From assembly GCA_040388605.1 (NCBI GenBank), contig JAZKBN010000034.1:1-40047 (forward strand): a stretch of DNA of 40,047 nucleotides, in the 5' to 3' direction. A model generated the notes under the pieces. It was given only the letters and a program-made list of their open reading frames with translations, was not told the DNA's origin and did not search any database. Within the stretch, counting starts at the first letter, position 1, and each line of letters opens with the position of its first letter. This DNA is from JAZKBN01 sp040388605 (GTDB lineage Bacteria > Bacteroidota > Bacteroidia > Cytophagales > Flexibacteraceae). Shown one piece after another: positions 28,164 through 39,000 of this stretch. Made by a program: the position numbers and the translations under genes.

Positions 28164-28769
28164 TTAAGCCGGCCCGGCTAATGAATTAAAGTGCAGGTAA
28201 TCTTTCCCTTTGAATACAAAGCTGAAGGTGGCTTGTCCTTCAAAGGGATTGTTAAAAACGAGCTTCATTTGCTCGCTGTCAGTAATTAAAGCTCCGTTTC
28301 CCTGCCTGTTCGGGAAAACAAGAAAAACGGATTTTGAAGGACCGGACTCAAAGGCATTCTCCAGCGTAGCGAGAACGGGTTTTACCTGAACGCCGCTTGA
28401 TGTTTCCAACGAAAAGAGCGTTTCGGGCTCAAAGTTCAGCGTCTGTATAATTCTGTCGTATTCACCGGGGTTTTCGGCGGCTTCAATCAGGAAATCGGTG
28501 CCGGAGGGATGAACGGGTTGCAGCTTCACAATAAAAGCAACTGAGCCTGTGTACCGTTCTTTCTGAATGGAATCCCGCTTTTGAAGGAATGCAGTTGGCA
28601 GACATTGCACCCATACTTTCAGGCTGCTGTCCTGCGCGGTAAAAACAAGGCCGTTTTCAGGTATGCGCAAATAAGCCTGCATTTCGCCTAACGTACGCAA
28701 GGGTTTTTCGCAGGCTGTAAACAGGGCTGCAAGCAAAATCAGTGTGAAGCAGCTGCTTGTAAGCCTCAT
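28164..28769 (-). CDS. Predicted lipoprotein of the RHS operon
   Basis: 201 residues. The N-terminus (FTLILLAALFTAC) is a lipoprotein signal with the lipidated cysteine at C20, followed by EKP. The remainder is beta-rich and soluble, with no motif I can name. The gene starts 8 bp after the 246-aa gene, and the 1926-aa gene begins 39 bp downstream. A role on the outer-membrane side, helping to assemble or anchor the large proteins encoded downstream, fits its position but is not shown by the sequence. Confidence 0.6.
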   Translation of the reverse strand: MRLTSSCFTLILLAALFTACEKPLRTLGEMQAYLRIPENGLVFTAQDSSLKVWVQCLPTAFLQKRDSIQKERYTGSVAFIVKLQPVHPSGTDFLIEAAENPGEYDRIIQTLNFEPETLFSLETSSGVQVKPVLATLENAFESGPSKSVFLVFPNRQGNGALITDSEQMKLVFNNPFEGQATFSFVFKGKDYLHFNSLAGPA

Positions 28770-28777
28770 AACATTTA

Positions 28778-29518
28778 TTAAATGGCAAACCGAATATATC
28801 GCACCTGTTCACCTTCCGATTTAACGCTCAGGTAATATATACTTCCCTTTTGCCGCAGTTGTGAGCTGCTTAGGTAGTCTTTTATATGGAAAGGAAATAA
28901 AGGCACATCACGTACCGGCAGGAAAAACTCCGACAACTGTTTCAAACTGCCGTCGAGTATACGGCAGGATATTTTTTCTGTATAAAGATGTGTTGTTGCA
29001 GAAGTGGTAACAATGTTCAGCATCAGTCGGCTGTCAGGCAGGAAGAGCTTTCCGTCTTTTACCGTGCTGAAAGATGCCTTGCAGGCGGGATTGTCGTCAT
29101 TAAAGTAAAAGCTCCATACCTCGCCGGGGTTATTTACAGGCAAAGCTTTGTCCCCGAAAACGGATGATCCGTTCCATTCCATCTGCCAGCAATACATGCC
29201 TGTGTTCAGCTTAGGCGCATATGGCGGATAGACCATTACAGTTGTGTTCAGGTTGCTTTCAACAAATATAGCCGGGTTGGCCTGCACGGCAGCCATCGCC
29301 GATTGCCCTTCTATCACCTTATAGAGTTTAAAGGTTAAGGGTTTGGCAATTCCATCGGGCCCGATGCAGGGAGTCCATGAGAACACCGGGGCCGATGCGC
29401 CGGAGATGCTGTCGCCGTCGAAGGGCATGATATAAACTGGAGCCTGCTGTGCCTGCGCCGTACCGGCGAGCAGCAACATAAATAACAAAAGGGCTCTTGT
29501 ATTTACAATATTAATCAT
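28778..29518 (-). CDS. Exported Fn3-like hypothetical protein
   Basis: 246 residues with a signal peptide ending AGTAQAQ. The domain at about 27-140 (VYIMPFDGD, PVFSWTPCIGPDG, TFKLYKV, MYCWQMEWNG, VWSFYF) has the strand pattern of a fibronectin-type-III-like fold seen in Bacteroidota surface proteins. The second half is unassigned. It lies 27 bp after the barrel-like gene and 8 bp before the lipoprotein gene. It is probably periplasmic or surface-exposed; role unknown. Confidence 0.55.
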   Translation of the reverse strand: MINIVNTRALLLFMLLLAGTAQAQQAPVYIMPFDGDSISGASAPVFSWTPCIGPDGIAKPLTFKLYKVIEGQSAMAAVQANPAIFVESNLNTTVMVYPPYAPKLNTGMYCWQMEWNGSSVFGDKALPVNNPGEVWSFYFNDDNPACKASFSTVKDGKLFLPDSRLMLNIVTTSATTHLYTEKISCRILDGSLKQLSEFFLPVRDVPLFPFHIKDYLSSSQLRQKGSIYYLSVKSEGEQVRYIRFAI

Positions 29519-29545
29519 GACTGATACAAAAATATTAATTGATTT

Positions 29546-31744
29546 TTATAAAACAAGCGAAATACCGGCACCGCCTAAAAATTGTTTAAAATTATATTCT
29601 GTCTTTGTGTTTTTTAATCTTGTGTTTGTAATAAACACATTGACAGACAAATACTTATTGCATGTATAGTCAAACCCGGCATTACCTGCCAAAAGATACT
29701 GTCCTGAAATATAATTGTTCGACGTATATGCTAAGTTTCCTTTTATCCTGCCTGCATGCAGCACTAAGCCAAGATTCCAGTTAAAGGCCAGCCCGACGGG
29801 TGTCCTTGATCCGGCAAGTTGCGCTGCGGTTGTGGTATATGTGCGACCTGCTCCGGTGTTAATCTCCCAAAAATCGGCCGTGTATTTACCTGACGCGCCG
29901 TAAGTATAATAATTGCGCATGGTATCGGGCAGCTCGCCGGTACCTGTTTGTGCGTTTTTAATAACAGAACCTGTTAATTGCAGGCTCATGCTGCCATGTT
30001 CAAGGGGTTTTGTATAGCCCAGCGTTTGGGCTGCTAAGTAGTTTGTTGTTGTTTGCATGTCGCCGCGCACTGTGCTGAAGGTTAATGCTGTACTTCCTCC
30101 GATTCCTTCCGCGCTGTTTTTGGAAAGAATAATGGAGCTTTGCCTGAGCCGCATAAACGGGCTGCCTTCAAGACGTTGTATGGGTGCATAAGCACCGGAA
30201 TTACCGCTGAGGCTTAGGTTTCCTTTCAATGTCTTGCTCAATGTTAAATTGAGCCCCTGCCAGTTGCTCCTTAAATACACATTGCCGAAAGTATAATAGT
30301 TTGCCGACACCCTGCTTGCCTCCAGCCTGCCGGTTAAGCTATTCAGGTTTTGCTGAACTGTTCCGCTGAATGCATTGCCGGTTTGGGGTCCTGAGAAAGG
30401 TGTTTCAGCTACAGGGGGAATTAAGTGGGTATGGCTTTGGTAAGCGGCTAAATTCAGCTTCATTTTTTTTGCCGGCCTGCCCTCATAAACAAAACCGATT
30501 ACCCGGTTTGCCTTAGGCAGCAGGTTACGCGCCGTATCGTCAAAAGCAGGTAAAACAACCTGCGACAATACCGCACCTTTGCGTTCCTCGCCCAGACTTA
30601 TATGCAGGGCGGCTTTATGAGCGTCGTTCGGCAGCCATGCTAATTCGGCAATGCCCATGCGCCGCAGGTATTTGTTCGATATTACATTCTGAGCCTGCGA
30701 GTTACCGGCGGAAACCGCCAAATCGAAATGTTTATAACCGGCTTTTATATGAGCACCCTGAACCGGTATGCCGTTCACGAAATAACGGTTATAAGTCGGA
30801 TAATCGGTACCTATGTTGAGTTTTTGCAGCCTCACTTTGCTCATGTCTTTATAGCCGGGCGCATCCTGTATTTTCCGCATATCCTTCAGCTTTTGCAGCC
30901 TGCGGTATTTTGCCATTCTTTCAGGCTGTTGTTTTTCCAGGCTGTCGCGGGCTTTTTCGAGGGACTTCGTATAATCACCGCCTTTTAATATATTAAGCCT
31001 GCCGTTTACGCTCTTGGCAGCGGCTTTGGTTTTATTAATTACAGAGCCCGGTTTTGCATACGTATCATCTGCTTTGTCCGCTAACGCATTAGCCGAATCA
31101 CCACCTGTGTTTACTGCATCTTTTACCTGTTTTTCAAGCTTATCCGAACCTGCTTTTTTTAGCTTATCAAGTTCGGATGAATTTGCTAAATCAGCAGTCT
31201 TTAAAGTATCGAAAGCCCTAAGCTGCTTATAATTAATTTCCTTTTCGAGTGAGCTGATTTGTTCGTCAAGCTTTTGCCTGCGCAGGGCTTTCAGCCTTTC
31301 CAAATCAAGTTCGGCCCTGAACATATTCATGGGCTGGTTTGCCGGGCTTTGCTCGGTGGTAAGAATAGCTGTGTACCTGAGCGGCAACATGCCGATACTC
31401 ACGCTGCCCGATGACGTTAATCGTGTAAAAGGCATCGGCTGCTCAGTTGGCACATTGCCGCTGCGCTCGGCAAGGCCCGATGATATACCAACACGGAAAT
31501 CATGAAACTGAACTATGCGGCGTAATTTCTGGATGGCTTGCGAATCGGGCAGGCTGATAACGGGCCTTGCAGGGTTAACACGCGAAAGCGAGGCTTTTAA
31601 CCTGCGCTTTTCAAACTCAGATGAATCGGTAAAAGTGTTTTTCGATGAGGCAAGGTCGGGCCTAGGGGACTTAAATTGGGCGTGGCCGTGCAAGCTGCCC
31701 ACAAGCAGAACCAGTGCAAGAATCAATTGCATAACCTGCTTCAT
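29546..31744 (-). CDS. Outer-membrane-barrel-like protein with coiled coil, first gene of the RHS operon
   Basis: 732 residues with a signal peptide (LILALVLLVGSLHGHAQ). Residues about 140-310 are highly charged and helical (LERLKALRRQKLDEQISSLE and further heptads), predicted coiled coil. From about 320 to the end the sequence alternates polar and hydrophobic residues in many short strands rich in G, Y, N and T (SANYYTFGNVYLRSNWQG, TYGASGKYTADFWEIN), ending AGISLVL, as in outer-membrane beta-barrels. It is not a SusC or OmpA type I recognise. As the first gene of an operon of giant exported proteins it may form their membrane anchor or outlet; this is inference. Confidence 0.6.
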   Translation of the reverse strand: MKQVMQLILALVLLVGSLHGHAQFKSPRPDLASSKNTFTDSSEFEKRRLKASLSRVNPARPVISLPDSQAIQKLRRIVQFHDFRVGISSGLAERSGNVPTEQPMPFTRLTSSGSVSIGMLPLRYTAILTTEQSPANQPMNMFRAELDLERLKALRRQKLDEQISSLEKEINYKQLRAFDTLKTADLANSSELDKLKKAGSDKLEKQVKDAVNTGGDSANALADKADDTYAKPGSVINKTKAAAKSVNGRLNILKGGDYTKSLEKARDSLEKQQPERMAKYRRLQKLKDMRKIQDAPGYKDMSKVRLQKLNIGTDYPTYNRYFVNGIPVQGAHIKAGYKHFDLAVSAGNSQAQNVISNKYLRRMGIAELAWLPNDAHKAALHISLGEERKGAVLSQVVLPAFDDTARNLLPKANRVIGFVYEGRPAKKMKLNLAAYQSHTHLIPPVAETPFSGPQTGNAFSGTVQQNLNSLTGRLEASRVSANYYTFGNVYLRSNWQGLNLTLSKTLKGNLSLSGNSGAYAPIQRLEGSPFMRLRQSSIILSKNSAEGIGGSTALTFSTVRGDMQTTTNYLAAQTLGYTKPLEHGSMSLQLTGSVIKNAQTGTGELPDTMRNYYTYGASGKYTADFWEINTGAGRTYTTTAAQLAGSRTPVGLAFNWNLGLVLHAGRIKGNLAYTSNNYISGQYLLAGNAGFDYTCNKYLSVNVFITNTRLKNTKTEYNFKQFLGGAGISLVL

Positions 31745-31786
31745 TTATAAAATATGCGGTCGAACTAAAATCATTCAACAGCGCGA

Positions 31787-31814
31787 TAAAAGTATGAATT
31801 TATTTGATTCGCAA
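31787..31814 (-). promoter_or_regulatory. Candidate promoter of the RHS operon
   Basis: On the minus strand TACTTTTA (31787-31794) matches TAnnTTTG except the last base, with TTG (31812-31814) 17 bp upstream, the Bacteroidota spacing. A start near 31780 would give a leader of about 35 nt before ATG at 31742-31744. No other promoter-like pair is as good in the gap 31745-32137, where I see no gene on either strand. Confidence 0.35.
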
Positions 31815-32137
31815 CAGAAAATTACGTTTCTTGCCGAAGAATGTATCTTCTGCCTTTTAGGACAACTCTCTGCCCAAGCGCAGTTTTTGAACGTGTTGGT
31901 AAATTACAGAATTGTTCACCTGACATCACAGTTCCGCAAACAGCTTAGCTTTTTGTTAAGGACTTAGGGGTGCAGATATTTACTAAAATCTATATTTGGA
32001 AATCAGGCCAACTTTGCCTTTTCCGACAGGATTTATCGAACCTAAAAAAGCTCATTCAATGCCTTTAAACCCGCAAACAGGTTCGATAGTGAGAAGCTTT
32101 GGTCTACCATAGTGATTAACAGTGTATTACACTGGCC

Positions 32138-32166
32138 AAAAAGGCACCTCAAAAGGGTGCCTTTTT
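32138..32166 (+). terminator. Rho-independent terminator without an obvious gene
   Basis: AAAAAGGCACC (32138-32148) and GGTGCCTTTTT (32156-32166) form a perfect 11-bp stem with a 7-nt loop and T-run on the plus strand; it is symmetrical enough to work both ways. No coding frame reads into it, so it may end a small RNA or a gene that has been lost. Confidence 0.7.
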
Positions 32167-32272
32167 GCGTTTATATACATACCGCTCAGCGGTACAGCTA
32201 TGGTATCAACAATTTATAAATCGGTCGCAAATTCGGTTACACGAAAAAAGGCCTCGGTTACTAAACACTCTT

Positions 32273-32571
32273 ATGAATTTATTGCATGTATCATTTTGGC
32301 TCAGGAAGAATAAAAGCACCAAAGACGGCCTTAACCCGATATACTGCCGGGTTACAATTGAGGGGCAGAGAAAGGATTTCTCTACAGGTTTCTGCGTGAG
32401 GGAAGAAGATTGGAACATCAATGCCCACCGGGTAAGAGGGGGAAGCACGATAAACCAAGGACTTTTAAATATTGAAGCCCAACTAAGGGAAGCCTATATT
32501 AACGAAACCCGGGAAGGCGAAAACCTCACCGCATGAGCTGTATGCAGTGTATAATACGGAGAACCTGAGCA
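32273..32571 (+). pseudogene. Truncated tyrosine recombinase (phage-type integrase), N-terminal arm-binding domain only
   Basis: The frame starting at ATG 32273 reads LLHVSFWLRKNKSTKDG, then YCRVTIEGQRKDFSTG and EEDWNINAHRVRG, the arm-type DNA-binding N-terminus of Bacteroidota tyrosine integrases. It stops at 32534-32536. A shifted frame continues with HELYAVYNTENLSM up to 32571, exactly where the IS21 end begins, so the gene carries a frameshift and then was cut by the IS. The catalytic R-H-R-Y domain is absent, so it cannot recombine DNA. It is the only plus-strand gene remnant in the window. Confidence 0.7.
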
Positions 32572-32973
32572 TGTAATTCCGTGGCAAACTGACCACCAAA
32601 AATGCCGGCGAACGAGCGCCTCAAAACGCTGAGGACGTTAACAAAAGTTTTATTTATTGATTTTACTGATAGCTTTTTTCAGGTTCGGCAGTTCGCCGTT
32701 TTCTCATAGATTCTCCTTTCAGCTCCAGGCGGTGTGCATCGTGCACCATTCGGTCAAGAATGGCATCGGCAATGGTTTTTTCACCGATGACCTCATACCA
32801 TTTGCTGACCGGTAATTAAGAGGTAATGATCAGCGAGGTTTTACCGTGGCTGTCCTCGATAATTTCCATCAGGGCAGCCCGGCTTTGTGCATCGAAGGGC
32901 TGTATGCCGATTCATCGAGGATCAGAAGCTGTTGACGTTCAAGCTTTGTTACTTCTTTCATATATAATAACAT
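32572..32973 (-). mobile_element. IS21-family element remnant with istB fragment
   Basis: The terminus TGTAATTCCGTGGCAAACTG (32572-32591) and the GGTGGTCAGTTTGCC text on the minus strand are typical of the ends of Bacteroidota IS21-type elements. It is followed by the 3' end of istB. The istA gene and the other terminus are missing; the element was truncated next to the adhesin terminator. Confidence 0.65.
32663..32973 (-). pseudogene. istB (IS21 transposition helper ATPase), frameshifted C-terminal fragment
   Basis: Read across frames, the minus strand gives KLERQQLLILDE (Walker B region), then ALMEIIEDSHGKTSLIITS, PVSKWYEVIGEKTIADAI, LDRMVHDAHRLELKGESMRK and RR...YQ-stop at 32663. A stop and at least two frameshifts break the frame. 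The N-terminal Walker A half is missing. IstB would help the IS21 transposase choose targets; this copy is dead. Confidence 0.75.
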
Positions 32974-33003
32974 GCTCCCGGGTTTCGCCGGGAGCATGTT
33001 ATT
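32966..33003 (-). terminator. Terminator of the giant adhesin gene
   Basis: AATAACATGCTCCCGG (32966-32981), loop GTTTCG, CCGGGAGCATGTTATT (32988-33003): a perfect 16-bp stem, 20 bp after the adhesin stop. Its distal arm overlaps the start of the istB fragment, so the IS junction lies within or next to the hairpin. Confidence 0.7.
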
Positions 33004-33022
33004 AATACACCTGCTTAGTTAA

Positions 33023-36000
33023 TCACTCTTTCACCAGCTTACCTATATATACTCCTGAAGCTGTTACCACTTTATAGGTATACATTCCCGAAGACAGGTT
33101 ACCAATATAGATGCCTTGGTTTTTATCGGTGCTTAAAACCTGCAACACCTTTCCTTCTGCTGAGATGAGTTGCACCTGCGCCGTTTCCGAAATACCCGTG
33201 ATATACACATAGCTGCTGCCGGGGTTGGGATACAGTTCAGGTACAACATTAGCCTTACCGCCGTTTATGAATATAACATTGCTCAAGCTGCTTTGCCCGT
33301 TTTGGTCAATTTGATTAAGACGGTAATAAGCAGATTCAGCATATAAATCAGTATAGCTGTAATTATTAACACGCGTTGTTGTACCGTTTCCGGGTACGAA
33401 ATCTATGCTGTCGAATTGGATGCCGTTAAGGCTGCGCTGTACTACAAAGCCTTTATTTTCCTGCTCCGATGCGGTAGACCAGCGCAGTTGATTAGTAAGC
33501 GCCTGCCGCTTACCGGTAAAGCTCAGCCATGTAACCGGCAAGGGATTATCTGTATCGCTCACTGTCCAGTCGCTGAAGCTGTTTGTGCTTACACTAATAG
33601 CCGGCGACAAGGAAGCATTGGCAATACTCTGCAAATTCCCAACCTTTAGCCAGCGGGTATCGGCCTCAGGCCTGCGCCATACCTGCGCCGCCGCTAAAGA
33701 TTTGTAATTGCTTCTCGAAGGCAACCATGAAAGCGTAACCGTTCTGCCCGACACAGGCTGATGCCCTGCCCTGATGCTCCAAACCTGGGCAATGCCTGTA
33801 TTGCTTAAATAGGTTGCCGTTTCGTCGCGCCGCTCAATATACACGGTGTCGATGTCATCTGTGCCCGCAGCAATGCTTACACCAAGCATGGATAAGGTAC
33901 CGGTACCTGTTGCCCTGCCGCGTGCTGTTACCCTGCCCTGTATGCGACCGGCGCTGCTTTCAACCGGATTTGCCGCACCGGCCGAAAGTATCAGGGGGTA
34001 ATTAGTCGCATCTATATTACCGCTTACAAGCACTATGGCATCCGTAACTTCAGTAGCGAACGAAAGCACCAACCCGGCCGGGTTGTTAAGCCGTATCGAA
34101 CCTGCTTTGCCCCCATGTAAAGTTTGCTGTGTGCTGCCGGCTATTTCAATTATGCTGCCCTGAGCTCCTGCAAGCCTGCCCTCGCCGCTTACGTTTCCGT
34201 AAACAGTGAGCTTCCCGCCTGATGCAAGGGGCAGAGATGTTCCTGCCGAAAGCGAAATATCGCGGCAGACTGCTGTGCCGAGCGTAATGTTCGGCGTAGT
34301 GTTCATGCCGGCAGGTAAAACCACGTCGGTAGTCGCGGTAGGTATGCCGCCGCACCAGTTGGCCGCATTACTCCAGGCATCGGTATTGCCCAGCCAGGTG
34401 CCGGTTAAATTAGTGCGAAGGCTGAAAGCAGTACCTGTGGCGGCAGTTGCCCCGTTACAGTTTTGGCCGGTGAATTTGCAGTTTATTACATCGCCGTCGG
34501 TTAGCTGGGCGCCTGCGAGGGCGGTGTAGGCGGCAGATGTGGCACCTGCTATGTTTACGCCGTTACGCGTCCATTGGTAGGCAGTATTGCTGCCTGAATC
34601 AGACACGGCAGCAGAGAAGGTTAACGGAGTGCCTATACAGGCCGGGTTAGCACCTGATACAAGGCCTACCGCAAGCACCGGTTCGGCGGCGGAAGTTACC
34701 CTTACAGATATTACCGGGCTTGCCAACGATGTGCAACCTTGCAGGGTTATGGTTTGCAGGGTATAATTACCGGTTGTGTTTGCATTTATGGTGTCAGTAT
34801 TTTCGCCGTTGTTCCAGTGGTAGGCCGTGCTTACACCGGTTGTGGTAAATATGCGGTTATTGTTATTTTCTACTATCACCAGTTCGCCTGAGGGATCTAT
34901 GGCCACATCGCTCGGATAGGTAATAGGAGATTCGGAATTAGGGCCGCTGTAAGTCAGCGGCCTTGCCGCAGAGCCCACGGTGCTTACCTTGCCGGCAGGT
35001 GTTATTTTGCGAATCGAAACGTTGTTCACGTCCGCAACATAGAAGTTCCCTCGGGAATCAATTGTAATGCCTTGCGGGTAAGAAAAACTTGCCGAGGAGT
35101 CGTTCCCGTCGGCGGTGCCTGAGAGGCCGTTCCCCGCAAATGTGCTTACAACGCCTGCCGGGTTAATTATCCGAATGGCGTTGTTGCGGCTGTCTGCAAC
35201 ATAAAGATTCCCCGACGCGTCGAACACCATTCCTGAGGGCTCTTTGAATTCTGCCGCCGTGCCTGTTCCGTTGGCAAAGCCATCGTTACCGCTGCCGGCA
35301 AATATGCTTATGTTCCCCGCAGGTGTTAGTTTGCTTATTGTTCCCCCTATCTGTTCTGAGATAAACAAATTGCCGGCCGCATCCAAAGCCAAACCGTATG
35401 GGCGTGAGTAAACACCCGGCAGTGTGCTTACCTGGCCCGCAGGTGTTATTTTATTAATTATACCGCTCTGCCAATTGGCTACGTACAGGTTGCCCGCCGC
35501 ATCGAAGGTTAAGCCTGCGGGGTTGTCAAATTCTGCCTGGGTCACGTTTCCGTCTGCATGTCCCCGGTTTCCGTTGCCTGCAAAAGTGCTTACATACCCT
35601 GAAGGTGTAATTTTCCTGATGCGATTTATGTACGGTTCCGACACGAATATATTTCCCGCAGCATCAATAGCCATTCCTGTGGGCCAATCAAATGCGGCCT
35701 CTGCTCCCTGCCCGTCGACATAGCCGTAGCCAACGCCCGCAAGAACATTAAAATTGGGGCCCGGAGCGGCAAGAGTTACGCTTTCGCCAAGGCACAAAGC
35801 CGTGTTGCGCGATGCGCTCACAGTCGGCGCGGTCAAAGCGGAATTTACAGTTACAGCAACCGCTGTGCTTGCCGCGCTTGTACAGCCCTGTGCATTTACC
35901 GTGCGGACCGTAGGGCTAAGGGTTGTATTTACGGTAATGGCCTGTGTGGTGGCCCCCGTGCTCCAAATATAAGATCCGCCTGAAATGGCCGAGCTTGTAA

Positions 36001-39000
36001 GGGTTACGCTGCCTCCGCTACAGAAAGCAGTGGCACTTCCCGCTGAAACGCTGGGAGCAGACGGAAGCGGAATAACAGTTACAGTTGTTGCCACGCTTGC
36101 CGCTGATGTACAGCCTGCCGCACTGATGGTCTGTACGGTAGGGCTTAAGGCTGCGCTTACAGTTATGGACTGAGTGGTTGCGCCCGTGCTCCATAAATAG
36201 CTTCCGCCTGATATAGCTGATGCTGTAAGTACAACACTGCTGCCTGTGCATAAAGCAACGGTGCCTGAGGCTGTAATGGCAGGTTGTGCTGGTACGGCGT
36301 TAATGCTTACCGCCACCGATGCCCCGTTGTCGGTAAAATCCGTTTCGGTAAAGCCGATACCGGTTACCGACGCATAGGCTGTTGCCGTTTGCGCCGCAAG
36401 CGTTGAGGACACATATGCGGTAACGGTGAGGGTAGCGGTAGCCCCTGCAGCCAGGCTCGGTATGGTCCAGGTGCTGCCGGCGGGGCTGTAGCTGCCCACA
36501 GAGGCTGTAGAGCTGCTATAATTGAAAGTTCCGGGTATACCGGCGCCAATATACACTTTGGGCACCGCGTAAGCGCCCGGGTTGGTGGCTGTAAACGTAT
36601 AAACCACCGAGCCTCCTGTGCCGGCGCAAAGGCTTGATACAGAGGCACTGACAGCCACTGAGATATTGCTTTGCTGGCAGGGTGGCACCCCGAATGTGCA
36701 GATACGGCCGTTGCCGCCATCGCCTACTATTACCCTGCCTTCAGTGGTGAAGCAAACACCGAATACGTTTACCATATTGACAGTGGTGCCGAGGTAGAGA
36801 GAATTGGATATAAAGTCGCGTTGCCCAAGCACTATGTTGGCCAGCGCCCCGTTTACCGCAGGTATACTGTTGTACAGCAACGCCCGATTTCCGGTTAAAT
36901 CTGTCATAGCCAGCTTTCCTTCCGGGCTTACAGCTATACCGGTAGGGTTGGAAAACTTTGAAGCGGTAATCGCTGCGGTATTCGTGGTAAAATCCGGTTG
37001 TCCAATAACTACGTCGGCAGCCTGCCCGTTGGCGGCAGGGAAGGTATTCCATACAGTTATGCGCCTGTTTTCGCCCTCGGCAATAAGCAGACTGCCGTCG
37101 GCAGAATAGGCTATCCCCTGGGGACCGGTCATTTTTGTAGAACTGAGACCGGACGTTCCTGTTACAAAGTCGGGCTGCCCCAGTACCAGGTCGGCAGCTG
37201 CGCCGTTGGCAGTGGGTATACAGTTGTATACCAGTACGCGGTGGTTGCCGGCGTCGGCTATTATAACCTTTCCGTCTGGCAATACGTATACCTTGCGAGG
37301 GGCGTTCAGAGTACTTGCAGTAGTTCCTGATGAACTGTTGTTTATATTGGTTTGGCCAATAACCAAATCTGGTTCCTGGTTGCCTGCGGTGGGTAGGGTG
37401 TTGTAGATTGAAACCCTATTAAAGTTTCCTTCGGTAATAAGCATCTTGCTGCCGTCGGGGCTGAAAGCACAGCTTATTGTCCCTCCCCCCGTGCGGCTAA
37501 GTGTAAGGTAGGGCGTAGTGGCATCGGGAGAGCTGTACAGATTCACTAACCCCGCGGCACCTACGGCCTTAACCCCTTTACTGCTTATGATAATTGAACG
37601 GACAATAGGCAGACTTGTAATCTTGCTTGTATAGGCCATGCCCGTACTGATACCCGGGGCCGCAGGCGTGGTATATACGGCAATAGGAATGACGTTGCTT
37701 ACTGCCGAAGTGCAAAGTGTTACCGTATTGTGTATGCGCAGGCTGTAGCTGCCGGCAGTACCTAACGATACAGACGAAGCTGCCGACCCGTTACTCCACA
37801 GGTAAGCCTCGTTAACCTGCAAAACATAGTCGGTGGAAAGCGTAGCGGTTTCCCCGGCACAAATGCCTGACACGCCGGTTATGGCGGGCGCGGTCGGCGC
37901 AGGGATGACTGTTACCGTTTTGACAACGCTTGCTTCCGAAATGCAACCTGCCGCATTTATTGTTTGCACCGTGCGATTGCCTGCGGTGCTTACCGTTATC
38001 GATTGCGTGGTTTCGCCTGTGCTCCACAGGTAAGTGCCTGTTGATAAAGAGCTTGTAAGGGTTATACTGCCGCCTGCGCAGAAATCGGCAGGGCCGACGG
38101 GCGTAATGGCAGGTTGTGCCGGTACAACGCTGGCGTTAGCAGTTACTGTTGCCGAAGAACCGTTGTCGGAAAAGCCCGTTTCTGTAAAGCCGGTACCAAT
38201 AATGCCTGCATAAGCTGTTACCGTTTGGTTGCCAACCGTGAGCGGAACGGTTGCCGTTACGGTTAAAGTGGCCGTAGCGCCGGCCGCCAGGTCGGGAATG
38301 GTCCAGGTGTTTTCGGTGTTGCTGTAGCTGCCTGTTAATGTGGCCGACGATGAGTAGTTAAAAATTGCAGGAACTGCGGCTGCTATTATAGTACCCGGCA
38401 CCGCATAAGCCGCCGGGTTGGTTACGGTATAAGTATAGGTAACCGAGCTGCCTGCGCAAAGGCTTGCAGCCGAAGCGCTTAAGCCAACAGATAAATTGCT
38501 CGCCTGGCAGGGCGCCGTTCCGAATGTGGTAACGCGGTTATTACCATTTTCCCCAACCATAAGCCGGCCTTCCGGCGTAAACGCTACGCAATAAGGCTTA
38601 TTCATTGCTGAGGAGCCGGAGCCTGTGGAACTTGTTGTAAAAAGTGCCTGGCCTAAAACATTAGATGCTGCCACACCGTTTGCGGCAGGAATACTGTTGT
38701 AGATCAGCACCCTGTTATTGAGCGCATCAGCAATGGCAACCTTTCCGGTTGCGCTGATTGCCACCCCGTAAGATGTATTTAATCCTGTTTGCGTTGTGGC
38801 TGCTGTGTTGGCTGTAAAGGTGCTTTGGCCTATAACATAATCGGCAGCCTGCCCGTTGGCTGTGGGGAAGGTATTCCAAATAAGTACCCTGTTGAATTGA
38901 TCAGCCAGCAGCACTTTGCCGGCAGCTGACACCGCAATTCCATAAGGAGTAAAGAATTTCGATGCGCTTAAGCCGCCAACATATGAACTGAAATCGGTTT

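Noticed and set aside
31792..31967. Plus-strand small protein after the operon promoter
   Set aside because: The frame has no recognisable motif, runs antisense out of the 732-aa gene region and has no supporting context.
32040..32115. tRNA gene as integration target (GGTTCGA seen near 32080)
   Set aside because: The flanking bases do not form a T-arm or acceptor stem.
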